Assembly: GCF_001640805.2 (NCBI RefSeq)
Contig: NC_066848.1
Coordinates: forward strand, 13,858,092 to 13,922,091
DNA from: Lates calcarifer
Taxonomy: Eukaryota; Chordata; Actinopteri; Centropomidae
Length of the DNA stretch: 64,000 nucleotides
Direction of reading: 5' to 3'
Part shown: piece after piece, positions 14,301 through 24,120 of the stretch
Layout: every line of letters begins with the position of its first letter
Numbering within the stretch: position 1 is the first letter of the stretch
Made by a program: the position numbers and the translations under genes
Notes under the pieces: generated by a model
The model's input: the letters and a program-made list of their open reading frames with translations, nothing else
Told to the model about the DNA's origin: nothing
Databases searched by the model: none

Positions 14301-15712
14301 GGCCACACACGACTGTAGAGGAAGTAGTAGTGGCAGTTAGAGGAGAGGGAGATAGAGGTGGACGAAAGGAGTTTATGGAGTAGAGAGGGATACAAAAGCG
14401 TGAAAGAGAGAGAGCATGATAGTTCAGAAGGGGGGGGGGGGCAGGACAAAGAACAGAAAAGAGCAGTCACAGATGCAATATGAATGAGATATAGAGGACA
14501 GATAGGTAAACTTAACTCTTCTGCAGGTGCATGTGAGACATAAAACGTGTGTTGAGCACCCAACAAAACACACATACACTCAGTAGGCATTTCATTAGGA
14601 GTACCTGGGTAAAGCTAACACAGATTAATACAACAGTCCAACAGACAACAGAAATAAATCCCCCTTCATGAAGGCTATAATGCTCTGTTTGTGTTGAAAC
14701 TGTGTCAGAAAGGTGATACAACTGTATGATCATTCTGTGGACAAAGTAATATAAACAACTGTTCATATTATGCATTGCAGTTCCAAACTACAGACCAAAA
14801 AGTTGAATCAACACCTCAATGGCAACCATCATGAAGGTAGGATTAATTGCAGGACTGTTGTACTAGGCTCCACACTTTCAGCAGGGTGTTCCTGTTAAAC
14901 TACTAACTGTTTCCAGATTTTGCTCTGGATGCTGCAAATTTAGCAAGAGCCATGACCTTGAGAGAAAAAGCCACATAAGAGTGAACCATGCCTGCTACCC
15001 AGCATCTTTAACATCACTTGAGGCCTGCAGCCCTCTAGAGTTACTTGATAAAATCCTTATCACTGAATTTAGCAAGAACAAAATGCTACATGTAGCTGTA
15101 GCATGATAATATGGATGGCTAGCCTCCAATGATGGGCCTCTTGCTAGGTTAAGTTAACTTACATATTATATTAATGCTAATATAATACAGGGACATACAC
15201 TTGAGTATGCTGCTATTAGTTACAATATCATTACAAACCCCTTGATGGGCTCAATTATAAAATAAATACATGGGTGAAAATGTTGTTACACAACTTCTGA
15301 TCATCACCTTGTGTAAGCAGAGGCCATGTTTATTTAAACCCACAGCTAGGTGATGCTACATTGTAGGAAATTTAATGTAACATACTGCCATATGTGTGAA
15401 CACACTGCATTCAATGCTGCAGGTTATATTCGCATAAATACATGTCTGACTCTGGCTGTCATTGACCCTCAATGACATTTCTGCTTCACGTGTGGGTCGC
15501 AGCTACACCGGCTAACAGGCTGCGTGATACCTGCTGGACGCATTTTCAGAAGCGGGGATCGTCAGTCGTGAGCAACCTCCGGTCCTGACGCCGCCGAGAG
15601 CTCCGCTGTAGAGTCGACTGAGCGACGGTCCGTTTCTTTTGGTCCCTGCGGTCTGAAGCAAGCCCGAAGGCGAAAATTTGAGTAACCGGGCTGATCTCAA
15701 GAGTGCAGCCAT
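104..15712 (-). CDS. lrpprc: LRPPRC, leucine-rich PPR-motif protein, 5' part (16 exons, 3' end outside window)
   Basis: LRPPRC is a mitochondrial pentatricopeptide-repeat protein that, with SLIRP, stabilises and polyadenylates mitochondrial mRNAs. Coding exons in transcript order: 15531-15712, 14110-14312, 13626-13748, 13277-13398, 13085-13143, 12851-12937, 12613-12739, 12228-12372, 11476-11635, 11209-11314, 10871-10978, 4806-4924, 4619-4706, 3067-3136, 720-747, 104-161. All have AG/GT borders and junction phases that agree, giving about 595 codons of an expected ~1390. The chosen start ([13 protein letters not shown]) gives an Arg-rich, acid-free N-terminus typical of a mitochondrial presequence. 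Exon 2 encodes [12 protein letters not shown]; exons 4-7 encode PPR units such as [19 protein letters not shown] and [16 protein letters not shown]; exon 16 encodes [11 protein letters not shown], all matching LRPPRC as I remember it. Exon 9 is 160 nt where the phases need 161, so the frame breaks there (separate entry). Identification is near certain; the smallest exon (28 nt) and the long introns are supported by phase and similarity only. Confidence 0.96.
748..3066 (-). other. LRPPRC intron between exons 14 and 15
   Basis: About 2.3 kb of A/T-rich intron. It holds short (CA)n runs near 1735-1756 and 1949-1968, a (GA)n run at 2620-2641 and a 70-bp (TG)n tract at 2767-2836. Between and after these tracts (2690-2760 and 2845-2945) the sequence is less repetitive and contains octamer-like ATTTACATAT and ATATGCAT words. 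No exon is seen. The open frames here are made by the dinucleotide repeats. Confidence 0.6.
2767..2836. repeat. (TG)n microsatellite, 70 bp
   Basis: Near-perfect TG dinucleotide tract with one A interruption at about 2786. It is the longest TG run in the LRPPRC introns. Alternating purine-pyrimidine tracts of this length can adopt Z-DNA and are usually polymorphic. Confidence 0.97.
3434..3677 (+). repeat. Teleost dispersed repeat, 3' part of a retroposon-like element with (ATTGA)n tail
   Basis: The segment starts at CCGGTCGAGGCAGATG, passes through GCTCGAGGTTTCTGCCTCTT and GTTTTTCCTCGCCACTG, and ends in repeated ATTGA units (AATTGAATTGAATTGAA). I recognise this order of words from many teleost sequences. 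A short tandem tail at one end is typical of LINE or SINE 3' ends, so the element reads on the plus strand, antisense to LRPPRC. The family name is uncertain, and the 5' limit may lie as far left as about 3390. Confidence 0.7.
4401..4609. repeat. Compound (TG)n / (TATG)n microsatellites beside LRPPRC exon 13
   Basis: A (TG)n run fills 4401-4428. A second compound tract at 4511-4609 mixes ATGT units with long TG runs and ends only ten bases before the donor of LRPPRC exon 13 (exon edge 4619). Length variation here lies directly downstream of a splice donor in the transcript. Confidence 0.95.
6770..6895. repeat. Teleost dispersed-repeat fragment (TTAGCTTAGCA...GGGGAAACAGCTA type)
   Basis: The words TTAGCTTAGCACAAAGACTT, GGGGGGAAACAGCTATCC, TGGTCCAAAGGTATCAAAA and CCACCTATCAACACC occur in this order. 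I recognise the order as a diverged copy of a repeat common in teleost introns, likely a non-autonomous DNA transposon. The ends are not clear, and the family is inferred from memory. Confidence 0.55.
8840..9060. promoter_or_regulatory. Candidate intronic regulatory element with paired TALE-homeodomain motifs
   Basis: An inverted pair CTGTCA (8849-8854) and TGACAG (8861-8866) flanks ATTAGC, forming a homeodomain-like CAATTAG core between two MEIS/TGIF-type half sites. Another TTTGACAGG lies near 8970 and TTTGCTAATGAG near 8982. The surrounding 200 bp lacks simple repeats, unlike the rest of the intron. Regulatory function is inferred. Confidence 0.3.
11324..11352. repeat. (CA)n microsatellite next to LRPPRC exon 10
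   Basis: A CA dinucleotide run immediately upstream, in the transcript sense, of the exon 10 acceptor (exon edge 11314). On the transcribed strand it is a TG run in the polypyrimidine-tract position. Confidence 0.9.
11476..11635 (-). other. lrpprc: LRPPRC exon 9 with a one-base frame break
   Basis: The exon enters in phase 2 after exon 8 and reads [18 protein letters not shown], then LILKTFP, then meets TGA. From about base 11562 downward the neighbouring frame carries the expected continuation ([21 protein letters not shown]), which splices in phase 0 into exon 10. Entry and exit phases require a length of 161 nt but 160 are present, so one base is missing. The switch falls near a run of four C (minus strand) at about 11559-11562. 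A splice explanation fails: the only short GT...AG piece nearby is 22 nt and would give the wrong frame. Sequencing or assembly error is the simplest cause. Confidence 0.85.
14313..15530 (-). other. LRPPRC intron 1
   Basis: 1.2-kb first intron. It contains a G-run (14431-14440), the foldback element at 14581-14909 (separate entry) and otherwise A/T-rich sequence without an open frame of note. The exon 1 donor (GTATCA) and exon 2 acceptor (CTCTACAG) are both clear. Confidence 0.7.
14581..14909. mobile_element. Foldback / MITE-like element, about 329 bp
   Basis: The two ends are imperfect inverted copies of each other over roughly 110 bp. The left arm begins CAGTAGGCATTTCATTAGG and later reads TACAACAGTCC, AAATAAATCC and CCTTCATGAAGG. 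The right arm read on the minus strand begins CAGTTAGTAGTTTAACAGG and then reads TACAACAGTCC, AATTAATCC and CCTTCATGATGG. The outer edge resembles the teleost repeat end ACTCAGTGGCCACTTTATTAGG as I remember it. No transposase is encoded, so this is a non-autonomous copy. Superfamily and target-site duplication are not clear by eye. Confidence 0.65.
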
Positions 15713-16609
15713 GTTTGCTGTCGCAGCGTGGAAGGGCATCCGCACCACGTGACCGGTCAAAGTACCGCGAGAGTACAGACAGAGCCGCCCCCCCCCCCCC
15801 TTTTTTTTCTTTTTTTTTCTTTTTTTTTAACACGATTATAAATCGACCGTTTTTTTTTAGTCCAGTGCAAAACTGGATTGTCAAATCAGGCAACTGCTCA
15901 GGGGCATCTAACCTTCAGGTGCCCCAGAAGCCCTGGATATCATTTGGGTCTACATATCTTGATTAACTGAATTTCTTGGGGGAAATTTACTGACTGAGGC
16001 GCAGTTTGACTAGTTGTCAGTCCTGCATCTCATGGCCCTGCCCTTAAGAGTGACCATGACAAAATCTGTTTTTACGACCTTTAGTGATTTGGTTTACACT
16101 GTGGTTATTTATCATAAAGCTGATTTTGTTTGTTTGTTGTCTGTGTTTTTTGATCAAATTCCTGCATTTTCTCCATCTTTTAAGTAATTAAAAACCCTTG
16201 GTCAGGGTCACAATATTTCATAAGACACTGTTAAACTGCAACCAACAATTATTTTCATCACCAATGCACCTGAGAATTATTTTCTTTAAAAAATGATTGG
16301 TATTAATGGAATTAATGGTGAAACATTAACAGACTAATGCATATGATATTTTTTTATCGTGAAAAAGTGATAATAAAACCTATACAACTGATTTTAAAAT
16401 GATCTTAAAAATTTATGGCCACACAACCAAGTTTAAGACAATGTAAATGCCCAAAAAAAAAAAAACTCCACTGCTATTTGACTGTCCATTTATGAATATA
16501 CATCTCATTTACTCTTCTTGCTTGTCATAATCTTTAGATTAGAATTTATTCTGACAATAATAATAGTAAGAAATTTCAGTAATAAGATGATTTAGGTTTT
16601 TCATATATT
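15713..16609. other. Intergenic region between LRPPRC and ZNHIT2
   Basis: About 0.9 kb separates the LRPPRC start from the end of ZNHIT2; both genes run leftward, so this must hold the LRPPRC promoter. The right half is A/T-rich with poly(A) runs and no open frame worth reporting. Confidence 0.6.
15740..15800 (-). promoter_or_regulatory. LRPPRC proximal promoter / 5' UTR with E-box
   Basis: A palindromic E-box CACGTG lies at 15746-15751, 34 bases upstream of the LRPPRC ATG, inside a CpG-bearing segment (CACGTGACCGG). USF/TFE-type bHLH proteins bind this core. A C-run followed by T-rich sequence (15787-15830) lies just upstream and could mark the promoter edge. There is no TATA box at a useful distance. 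The transcription start is not visible from sequence. Confidence 0.4.
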
Positions 16610-16615
16610 TTTATT
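16610..16615 (-). terminator. Candidate poly(A) signal of ZNHIT2
   Basis: TTTATT on the plus strand is AATAAA on the minus strand, about 40 bases beyond the ZNHIT2 stop codon. It is the first canonical signal after the stop. Confidence 0.6.
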
Positions 16616-16655
16616 ACCATATGAACAAACATCAACATGTTCAACAAAGCCTCCA

Positions 16656-18401
16656 TCAGCTCAGTTCTTCAATCATCTGACTAGTCCCTCTTCTCTTCCC
16701 TTTCTTCAAATTTTCCTCAACTACAGTCTTTGCTCTCTCCATGCTATTCCTTACACTCTCTCTTTTACTGTGTTCGTTCCATAATTCAACAGCTAGTCCA
16801 TGAATCTGGCGTGCATTTTCCAACACCCAGGCTTGAAAGAATTCACACTTCTTGCTTGCCAGAAAGTATTTCTGCCTCCTTGCCCCTTCTTCTCCCTCTT
16901 TAGACAGGGCTGTTCTGGCCTGAGAGAGCACCGAGCAAAGCTGACTCAGGGCTGCCAGGCAGTATCCTGAAGCATCCTTTCTGTCTCTACCGGTCATGAT
17001 GTGAGCCACGGCTTCCACTGCCCTGGCTGGGGCCAGAGGATCCTCCTTGTCAAGGTACCCTCCACCCAACATGAGAGTTTCTCCACTGTCTATGGCCTCT
17101 TCGACAGAGCTGAACACCCTGTTTGAGTTCAGTGCCTCTGACAGAGCAAGAATCATGTCACAAAACTCAAACATCAGTGAGTCTGTGTCACCGTTAAACA
17201 GGCACAAAGTGAAGGTGTAGCCATAAAGTGCATTAATCAAACCATAGCATATCAGGGGAGATGGATTTGTACATAAGGAACTCAACTTTGGAATTTTTGC
17301 AGAAACTGGAGGCACAGTGTGAATTGTTGAACTTCCCTTGCCTTTGTTTGTTTCCTTTGTGTTTCTTCCTTTAACCTTTCTCACCTTTGTAGCTGTTTTG
17401 CCCTGTTTGTGAACCACTTCTTGTGACGTCTTGACTTTATTATCAACATCCAGTTCAACAGCAGTTGTTGAGTGTTCTCTCTCCATTTTGCTCACTTCCT
17501 CCACAAGCACCTCCACCAGTGCTCTCCCTCCCTCGTCATGCTCCTCCCACCATGGCTTCCACAGGGGAATCAACCTGCCGAGAGCCCCACTTTTCATCAG
17601 ACCCATAAACGTCTCTTTCTCTTTGCTGCTGAGGATTTCCCATAGCTCCTCTTCTGAAAGTGTGTCAATATCCAGCCCTGAGAGCCGATCCGCCAAGTCC
17701 AGCTCCCCTTCTGCACCTTCAGCATCCTCATCTACATCTCCAGGCAGTGGCTCCCCTCCTCCAATCTCTTTCAGTTGCCTCAAAATAGTCTCAATCTCAG
17801 ATGGACTCCCTTTTCCGGACTGCTGGAGCTCTGCTAACCTGGACAGGAGCTCCATAACTTGCACTTTCTCTGTTGCTTCTTCTTCTCCTCTGTCTGTGTT
17901 ATCTGACACGACACCGGCTTCTTTCAACAAACTTGCCATCCCCCCATCCATCCTTTCTGCCTTTTGTCTGAGTCCCACAAGAATCTCCTGCATTTTCTTT
18001 CTCCCCTCACACTCTGTTTTCCCCATATCCTTCAGCTCCTCTAGAACAGACTCCTTGTAAAACTCCTCAGAGCACACAGAGTGATCCGGGCTCTGGTAGC
18101 AAGCCAAGCTGCAGTAATGCAGGTTACACCGAGGACAAGTGTAGCAAGAGGGTTTACTTTTACACAGCATGCAGACCACATTCCTCCTGGCGTTAGTCCC
18201 ATCATCTGTAGCCTCTTCCTCTTGTGCTTTGGCTGGCAGGAGAAACTCCTCTTGTCCAGAAGCAGCTCCTCTGGACGGGAGCAGAATCCCATCTCTGGTC
18301 ACGGTGTCAGGCTCTGCCTCAGTCCACTCCTCCTTTGGACCGATGTCTGTCAGAAGACTCCTCACAGACGGAGGCAGTCTACGTCTAATTAATGGATTCA
18401 T
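16656..18401 (-). CDS. znhit2: ZNHIT2, zinc-finger HIT-domain protein 2 (single exon, 581 aa)
   Basis: ZNHIT2 is a cytoplasmic/nuclear adaptor that links the R2TP co-chaperone to U5 snRNP components during spliceosome assembly. The frame is open from ATG at 18401 to a stop at 16656, with no intron. The HIT zinc finger lies at residues 77-110: C77-x2-C80, C89-x2-C92, C97-x3-C101, then H107 and C110, the usual cross-brace pattern. Acidic segments follow (about 168-180 and 220-260), then LWKPWWEEH (280-288), a Lys-rich linker (about 308-365) and a C-terminal domain typical of the family. The length exceeds human ZNHIT2 (403 aa from memory), mainly through the acidic and Lys-rich linkers. The start is supported by MNPLIRRRLPPSVRSLL and by the lack of an upstream in-frame extension. 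It lies tandem to LRPPRC. Confidence 0.93.
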   Translation of the reverse strand: MNPLIRRRLPPSVRSLLTDIGPKEEWTEAEPDTVTRDGILLPSRGAASGQEEFLLPAKAQEEEATDDGTNARRNVVCMLCKSKPSCYTCPRCNLHYCSLACYQSPDHSVCSEEFYKESVLEELKDMGKTECEGRKKMQEILVGLRQKAERMDGGMASLLKEAGVVSDNTDRGEEEATEKVQVMELLSRLAELQQSGKGSPSEIETILRQLKEIGGGEPLPGDVDEDAEGAEGELDLADRLSGLDIDTLSEEELWEILSSKEKETFMGLMKSGALGRLIPLWKPWWEEHDEGGRALVEVLVEEVSKMEREHSTTAVELDVDNKVKTSQEVVHKQGKTATKVRKVKGRNTKETNKGKGSSTIHTVPPVSAKIPKLSSLCTNPSPLICYGLINALYGYTFTLCLFNGDTDSLMFEFCDMILALSEALNSNRVFSSVEEAIDSGETLMLGGGYLDKEDPLAPARAVEAVAHIMTGRDRKDASGYCLAALSQLCSVLSQARTALSKEGEEGARRQKYFLASKKCEFFQAWVLENARQIHGLAVELWNEHSKRESVRNSMERAKTVVEENLKKGKRRGTSQMIEELS

Positions 18402-18960
18402 TGGTGGCCGACCTGGACCGGAAGTGCAACTGATGATGTTGTGTCAATAGTCCAAAACAGATCACCTGAGAGATGAACAAATAATAATTAAAAAATGTTA
18501 GTAGGATGAATGCAATCGTTCGTTATGTTACTGTCACAAAATAAACCTGAAAGTCCGATTCGATATTTCAAGGGAAAGTTAAGGAAAACTTAACTGACAA
18601 CACAGCGGGACAAATTCTCTGTTTTTGATCATTTTATCGTAATGAAAAGGGAAAAGACATCCTAATGAAAGCTCGTGAATACATTATCTTATTTGAAAAC
18701 ACAAAAAACTTCAGGCGTCGTCAGTTAGAGGTGCTAGCGTTAGCACAACAGCGTACTTTATGTAGCGTTACATACGTAGACCGATTTCAAATTAAGTTAA
18801 GGTCGCCAGGAAGGCTTAGCTAGCGACGTTCAATGTCAATACAACGATCTATATTATGTGCTAGTGTAATATATTAAAGGGCAAACTGAACCTACTTCAT
18901 TTGCAGCAGTGGCAGCAACGTTTCACGTTTGTTGTCCCAGTGGACCGCCTTGTCGCCTTT
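18402..18960 (-). promoter_or_regulatory. ZNHIT2 upstream region, candidate promoter and possible 5' UTR exon
   Basis: This stretch has more CpG than the desert to its right (GGCGTCGTC, TAGCGTTAGC, AGGTCGCC, TGATGACGCG). On the minus strand a CTCTCAG acceptor-like site lies at about 18466 and a GTAGGT donor-like site at about 18895, so a non-coding first exon near 18890-18960 joined to the coding exon is possible. This is inferred only. Confidence 0.3.
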
Positions 18961-19260
18961 TGATGACGCGCTGTTCACTTAAAGCCGCAGGTTTTATAAA
19001 GTTACTGAGGGCTTTACAGGGACTACCAACCTTATACTGAGCAGTACCTTTGCCATCAAGGTAGCCTCGACTCTTCGTGGAATGGACTTCAGAAGATGTT
19101 GGAAACCTTCCTGAAGGATTCTGGTCCACGTTGTCATGATTACATCATTTCTGCACGTTATACCCATAGACTGTATATATATTATATGCAGCCAATGGCT
19201 CTACCACACCTCAAAGGCTTTATACTAGATTCAGATCTTACTACATGTTAAGATTATAAA
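18925..19260. repeat. Mobile-element remnant with ACCCATAGACTGTATAT motif
   Basis: The words CATTTCTGCACGTTATACCCATAGACTGTATATAT (about 19148-19182) are a string I know from teleost dispersed repeats. The minus strand of 19040-19135 reads TWTRILQEGFQHLLKSIPRR, loosely like the C-terminus of Tc1-like transposases. It is degenerate with no intact frame. Confidence in the family is low. Confidence 0.35.
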
Positions 19261-22200
19261 ATGGTTATTAATGCTATCCCTAGTGGAATTTTGCAGCTGA
19301 TAAAATGTCACTTTGAACAGCAAGTGCTGCAAAAATCAAGGCCTTTATTTTCCATTAATGGAATAGACTTTAAAAGTCACAAATGTATATAGGTCCATAA
19401 GGAATTTTTACTTTTACAGTAAAAGTCAATCCACATGTAAAATGTGTGCTGGACTCTCATTTCTTAATATTCAGTGGCAATAAAACTTGACATCCTTCAT
19501 GGAATGTTACCCCCAACAAATTAAGAGAAGTATACAAACTTGTTCATGATACATATCCCACAAACTCTTACATCTAAAGACCACCACCCCCACCCACCCC
19601 ACCCCACCCCACATCCTTTTGTTTTGTCATACAAGCTATATGGTTTTATCCCGTCCTAAAAGTTGAAATATTTGACATAATGTCTGCAATTTTATCCATT
19701 AATACCCAAAATATTCACCTACCAATAAACAGAAAATGTTCTTTGTGTTCTTCTTCTGACCGACTGACTGAACAAATCTATCATATTTGCACCATGAGCC
19801 CCTACTAGTTGTACTGCCCACACAGCTGAATGGTTTGTTTAGTCCAAATAAAGATGGTCTTATTTGAGCTTAGCCATAGTCCTCACTGGCAAGTGACTGA
19901 TCATGCAGTTGTTGTTATGATGTAAAGTTGCAATGCTATGTAAGTTTGAGCCTCCTTGTTTTTGGAAAGTAGCCAGCTAGATTTGGATGACTCGTCATCA
20001 CTCACATGTATGCGTGCCACTCACTAACTGTCCCTCCATCTAACTTCCTGCCAGTCTGACAGTCTGACTTTACTGTGCGTCTACATCTCCCGTGGGGCTG
20101 TTTGCTATGAGGTGATTGACTCCTGCAGGGGGTCAAGCACGGTAAAGGTCATGCAGGCGGGGAGTTGTCAGATGGCTGTCCACCCCTCACTGGGCCGAGG
20201 GGCTCCCGTGCCGCCTGTCAGGGCCCGTGGGGAAACAGGGAGGAGGAGGGGGGTCTGAGGTCGGCGTGTGCCATGCTGTCTTGGCCCCGCCCCTGGCTGC
20301 CATGCTAGAAGTCCTGGGTAGGCTGCTGCCTCCTCTTGTTTCCTTTACTCTTTCCTGGCATGTCCTGTGACATGTTAGTACCCCCAACACTGAATCCACA
20401 AGCTCACTGACTGTGGGACTGATGATATGTAGTAATGCAGAATCTCATCCAGGTCAGGAATGCTTGCAAAAGCTTTTTGTCCTCTTTGCATGAGTCTAGG
20501 CACAGGTTTGGCACTTGGCACCAACACACATAGTCACACATGTGCACACATGCGCACGCGCACACACACACACACACACATGCACACACACACAAATCCT
20601 GCTGTCTGCCACCAGCTGATAGGTGACAGGGAACAGGCTCTGCCTTTTGGGCATGTCCAGCCCTGGCATGTCTAGAGATGTCTACCGGACAGCAGCAGGG
20701 TGTGTGTGTGTGTCTGTGCATCTGTGTGTCTGCAGTAAAAGAGAATAGCCCTATCTTGATGTAGACTGTTCTGTCACCTGTCACCTTCAAAGAGTCTGGC
20801 ATTATAGGGCACCCAAAAGGGAGACTGTATGCATTTGTGTGTGTGTCCTGTCCACGTCTATTGTCCACTTTCTATGTGCAGCCATTAAAGTGCAACATGT
20901 ACTACAATGTTCTGAACAACACAATGAAATTATTATTGACTTTGAAGCTCAAAATTACTAAAATCCCACCTAGTGTACAGAACAAGTTGATTTAAGATGT
21001 GCTGTATAACTTTGTTTAACCACATAAGTTCACCTTAAATCTCTTTTTCAGGAGTATCTTGGCCTGAATTGAAGCAGTACATACCAGATAATGTAGAACA
21101 CAGAGCCTGTATTTCATATAACATGCTTATAAATAAATAAATAAAATATGAAGAGAGTAATCACAGATTAATAAAGCAGATATGAGTGGAACGGTAAAAG
21201 AGTAAAAAAGTTAAATTTAAAAAAAAAGCTGAAATAGCAGCTGTCAATATACAGCTACAAAGATATGAAAACAGAAAAACAATAGATTCAAATTCTTAAA
21301 AAAAATAAATGGGCAAATAAAATAATAAAACTGATGACACGGATCATCAGAATATATTCTGAAATCCCACAGTCTGTTTCATTATTTCTCTGTCACCTAA
21401 AAAACAACAAGTACTCTGGAGCTGATTATTGGTGAATCTTTTAAATAATTTTTGAAGCAAAAAAATCTCTAAAAATAATTGGTACCTATAACTGTAAAAT
21501 CAACATCTTTGGATTTTTTGACTGTTTTGTCAGACAAAACAAGACATTTTATCCACTAAACAATCAATCAGTGACTAAAGAAAATAATGGTCAGACAGTT
21601 CCCCACTTTGTCCTGTTGGTAATACAGCATTGTTGAGACACAAAGATATCTCAGGTTTCTGAAGTTTAATGCCTGGGAATGAACACGCATTTCCTTTAAA
21701 ATGGAAAGAATATATAAGTTCTTTGAGCATAAAGTGTAGTTACCAGTCTTACTCAGAATAACAGGGTTGCATCAATATGAAGCTAATATGCTAAGATCAG
21801 TGTGTACTAATGAATGTGGTTCAAGAACCAGTGTCTGTGAGTGAATCAGAGTCAGTGACTGTGGTGGTGGAAGGTGTATTACAACAAACTCTCAACTGAA
21901 ACCTGACATCCTCTTTTTCCCTCACCCTCTCATCCTCCTTTCATCTTTCTTCCATATACCTTTTTTTATGAATGAACCCAGGAATGTAAGCTAAGCTCTC
22001 CCAGCATGAAAGCATCAATGCACTCTGTCAATAATTCATCTCCAGGATCTATTATTTACCTATTATTTTCACCTATTCACAAGAAGGCTTTGCTGTGTTT
22101 CCATAGACCCCTTCTCCTCCTCCTCCGCTTCCATTCTCCCAGTCTTTCTTCCTTTAATTGACAACCTTTGCCAGGTCACTCAATCCCTATAAACAAATCC
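19261..22200. other. Intergenic, no gene seen
   Basis: A/T-rich DNA with a C-rich patch of CCCCACCCA units (19587-19612), CA-rich tracts (20521-20592) and no spliceable open frame. The one base-composition outlier is the GC-rich stretch at 20090-20350 (separate entry). Confidence 0.6.
20090..20350. promoter_or_regulatory. GC-rich island in the gene desert
   Basis: A 260-bp GC-rich patch in A/T-rich surroundings. It has nuclear-receptor-like half sites (GGGTCA near 20131 and AAGGTCA near 20145), a GC box CCCCGCCCC near 20284 and several CpGs. It could be an enhancer, an old promoter or an exon of an unrecognised non-coding RNA. I cannot tell which. Confidence 0.3.
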
Positions 22201-22626
22201 CCATTTCCTGTGCTGCTCCTCGATCTGCCTCAACCAGTAGACTCTCCCTCTGAGTGTGTGTGTGTGTGTGTGTGTGCTGGGTGCAGAGCGGCGTGTGATG
22301 TGCTAAAACACAGGTAGATGGAGCGGTACCCTTTCAGTGACCTAAAGCGGCTGTTGACAGTAGTGACAGTAAAAACAAGCAGGAAGAAGGAAAAAGAAAC
22401 CTCACAGCAATCTAGAAGTCGAATTTCTCTCACCTTCTGGAAATAGAGGGTCCAATGTATCTCAGTAGCCTACACCAGTAATTTCAGGTACTCTTTTTTT
22501 TTTCCACCAGCGATTTCATGTAGTGTTATTTGGGAACTAAAGACTTTTTTCAGTCACTTAATGGATATCACCTTTCTGTCTGTCACACCTCTCATCACAC
22601 ATCTGCCTTTCCACTTCCCTGTCTTG

Positions 22627-22628
<2 letters not shown>

Positions 22629-22673
<45 letters not shown>
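22629..22673. repeat. (CA)n microsatellite, 45 bp
   Basis: Perfect AC dinucleotide tract followed by an A/T-rich stretch with AATAAT units (22716-22762). Confidence 0.97.
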
Positions 22674-22674
<1 letters not shown>

Positions 22675-23940
22675 TTTTATTTGTCTGTAATGTCTTAAAA
22701 ATAAACACAGTACAAACAATAAAATAATAAAAAAATAATAAAAATAATAAAACAATAAAAAAATCACATATTTTATCATTTACTTATTTATTTAGACTGG
22801 GTTTAAAGCTTGCAGAGTTTTTGATAGCAGCTTGTAAAATAAGTGAAGAACCACTGGGACTGGTGCTTGCAGTGGTTGTCAGAACAGTGACAGATGTGAC
22901 AAAAACATGTGGTGGTTTAAACCCCATAACAAGAAGTGGCTGGTCATCACATGCTCATCCTGTGCATCCAAACATTGTTAAAACCCACAGAAGTTCATTC
23001 AAAATTCCAGTGAAGACCCAAAATTTCTAAAAATACCAAATACATCAGGCTGAATTTAGGGGAAATGTGTATATGACTCCAAGATAAATATGACTTGTGG
23101 AATATTTCCATTCAATGCAACTGTGCAGACATAAATAATTTACCCAGTGTGAACATATACTGCAGCTACAATGAGGAGTTAGAGTAAGCTTATGTGAAAC
23201 AATATCAAGATATCGCCACCAATATGTTTAAAAATTCAGTTTTTCTGTTTTTGTTTATAAAAAACCTGACCTATCTCTGTCTTCTCCCGACTTGTGAAAA
23301 AGCCTCAGTGAGACTTCTATGTTTTTTCCTCTACTTCCCCCTTCTCTCTCTCCTTCTCCATCACACCATTCCCGCAGGAGCAAACCTGAGACTGGATGCA
23401 TATCGGTGTATCACCCGCCTCCATCTGTCTAACCTCTGGCCCCGCCTTCCTTCGTCCCCACGAGAGGGAGCAACGGATCAAGAAAAGGGAAGGAATGGAG
23501 GAAAGAGCGAGGGAGCGAAAGAGAGAAGTGTGTCTGTGTCCCAGAGGATTGGTCTCTGTCTGTCTAAATCAGGAAGTGCGAATGTGACAGCAGGAGAGAC
23601 AGAGCAGAGACATCCCTTCAGTGTGTGTGCATGTGTGTGTGTGTGTTTGCATGAACCTTGTTGAGCTGAGGTGTCATATATGTGAAGATCACAGCTTCAC
23701 GCTAGTGGCAACCAGGGATGACGCTCTAAATCACTGAAATGCCAGAGACAACTGTGCTGTGATATGTTGTGTGTGTATGTGTTTGTGTGAATGTGTGCAT
23801 GGATGTGGGTGTGTATCTTTTGGGACATTTGATGGAGATTAATACCACTTTTAGAGTCTGAAAGTGAAAATGTTATCAAGTATGCACCTTGGAAAAAAAA
23901 TGAGAGTGACACTGTCCCTGATGTACGTGCACACGCAAGT

Positions 23941-24075
23941 TTGTGCAGCTATCCTTGTTAGGACATTGCACTGACTTCCATTGAATGTGGACCACAACTA
24001 ATGCATGCCTAACCTGACCTTTAAACTAACCTTACTTCACACATAATCCTAACCTTAACCAGGGCCTCAGAAGAC
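23941..24075. repeat. Teleost dispersed repeat with degenerate CTAACC units
   Basis: TCCTTGTTAGGACATTGCACTGACTTCCATT is followed by spaced CTAACCT, CTAACCTTACT and CCTAACCTTAACC words. I know this arrangement from a repeat family in fish (an AGGACATT...TTCATT head, then telomere-like CTAACC units). It is not a telomeric array, because the units are irregular and few. Confidence 0.5.
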
Positions 24076-24120
24076 TGCTATCCCAAAGAGATAGCAAAAA
24101 TGCATACACACAGCCCAGAT

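Noticed and set aside
17431..18060. 209-codon plus-strand frame
   Set aside because: Antisense shadow of ZNHIT2; Ser-rich translation mirrors the acidic residues of the true protein.
18923..19129. 68-codon minus-strand frame near ZNHIT2
   Set aside because: Lies in mobile-element-like sequence; the transposase resemblance is in another frame and too weak to call a gene.
23194..23664. 156-codon plus-strand frame
   Set aside because: No domain, hydrophobic then Glu/Arg-rich low-complexity content, ends in a TG repeat; looks like chance.
24021..24060. Possible interstitial telomere array (CTAACC words)
   Set aside because: Units are irregular and interrupted; fits a dispersed repeat rather than (CCCTAA)n.
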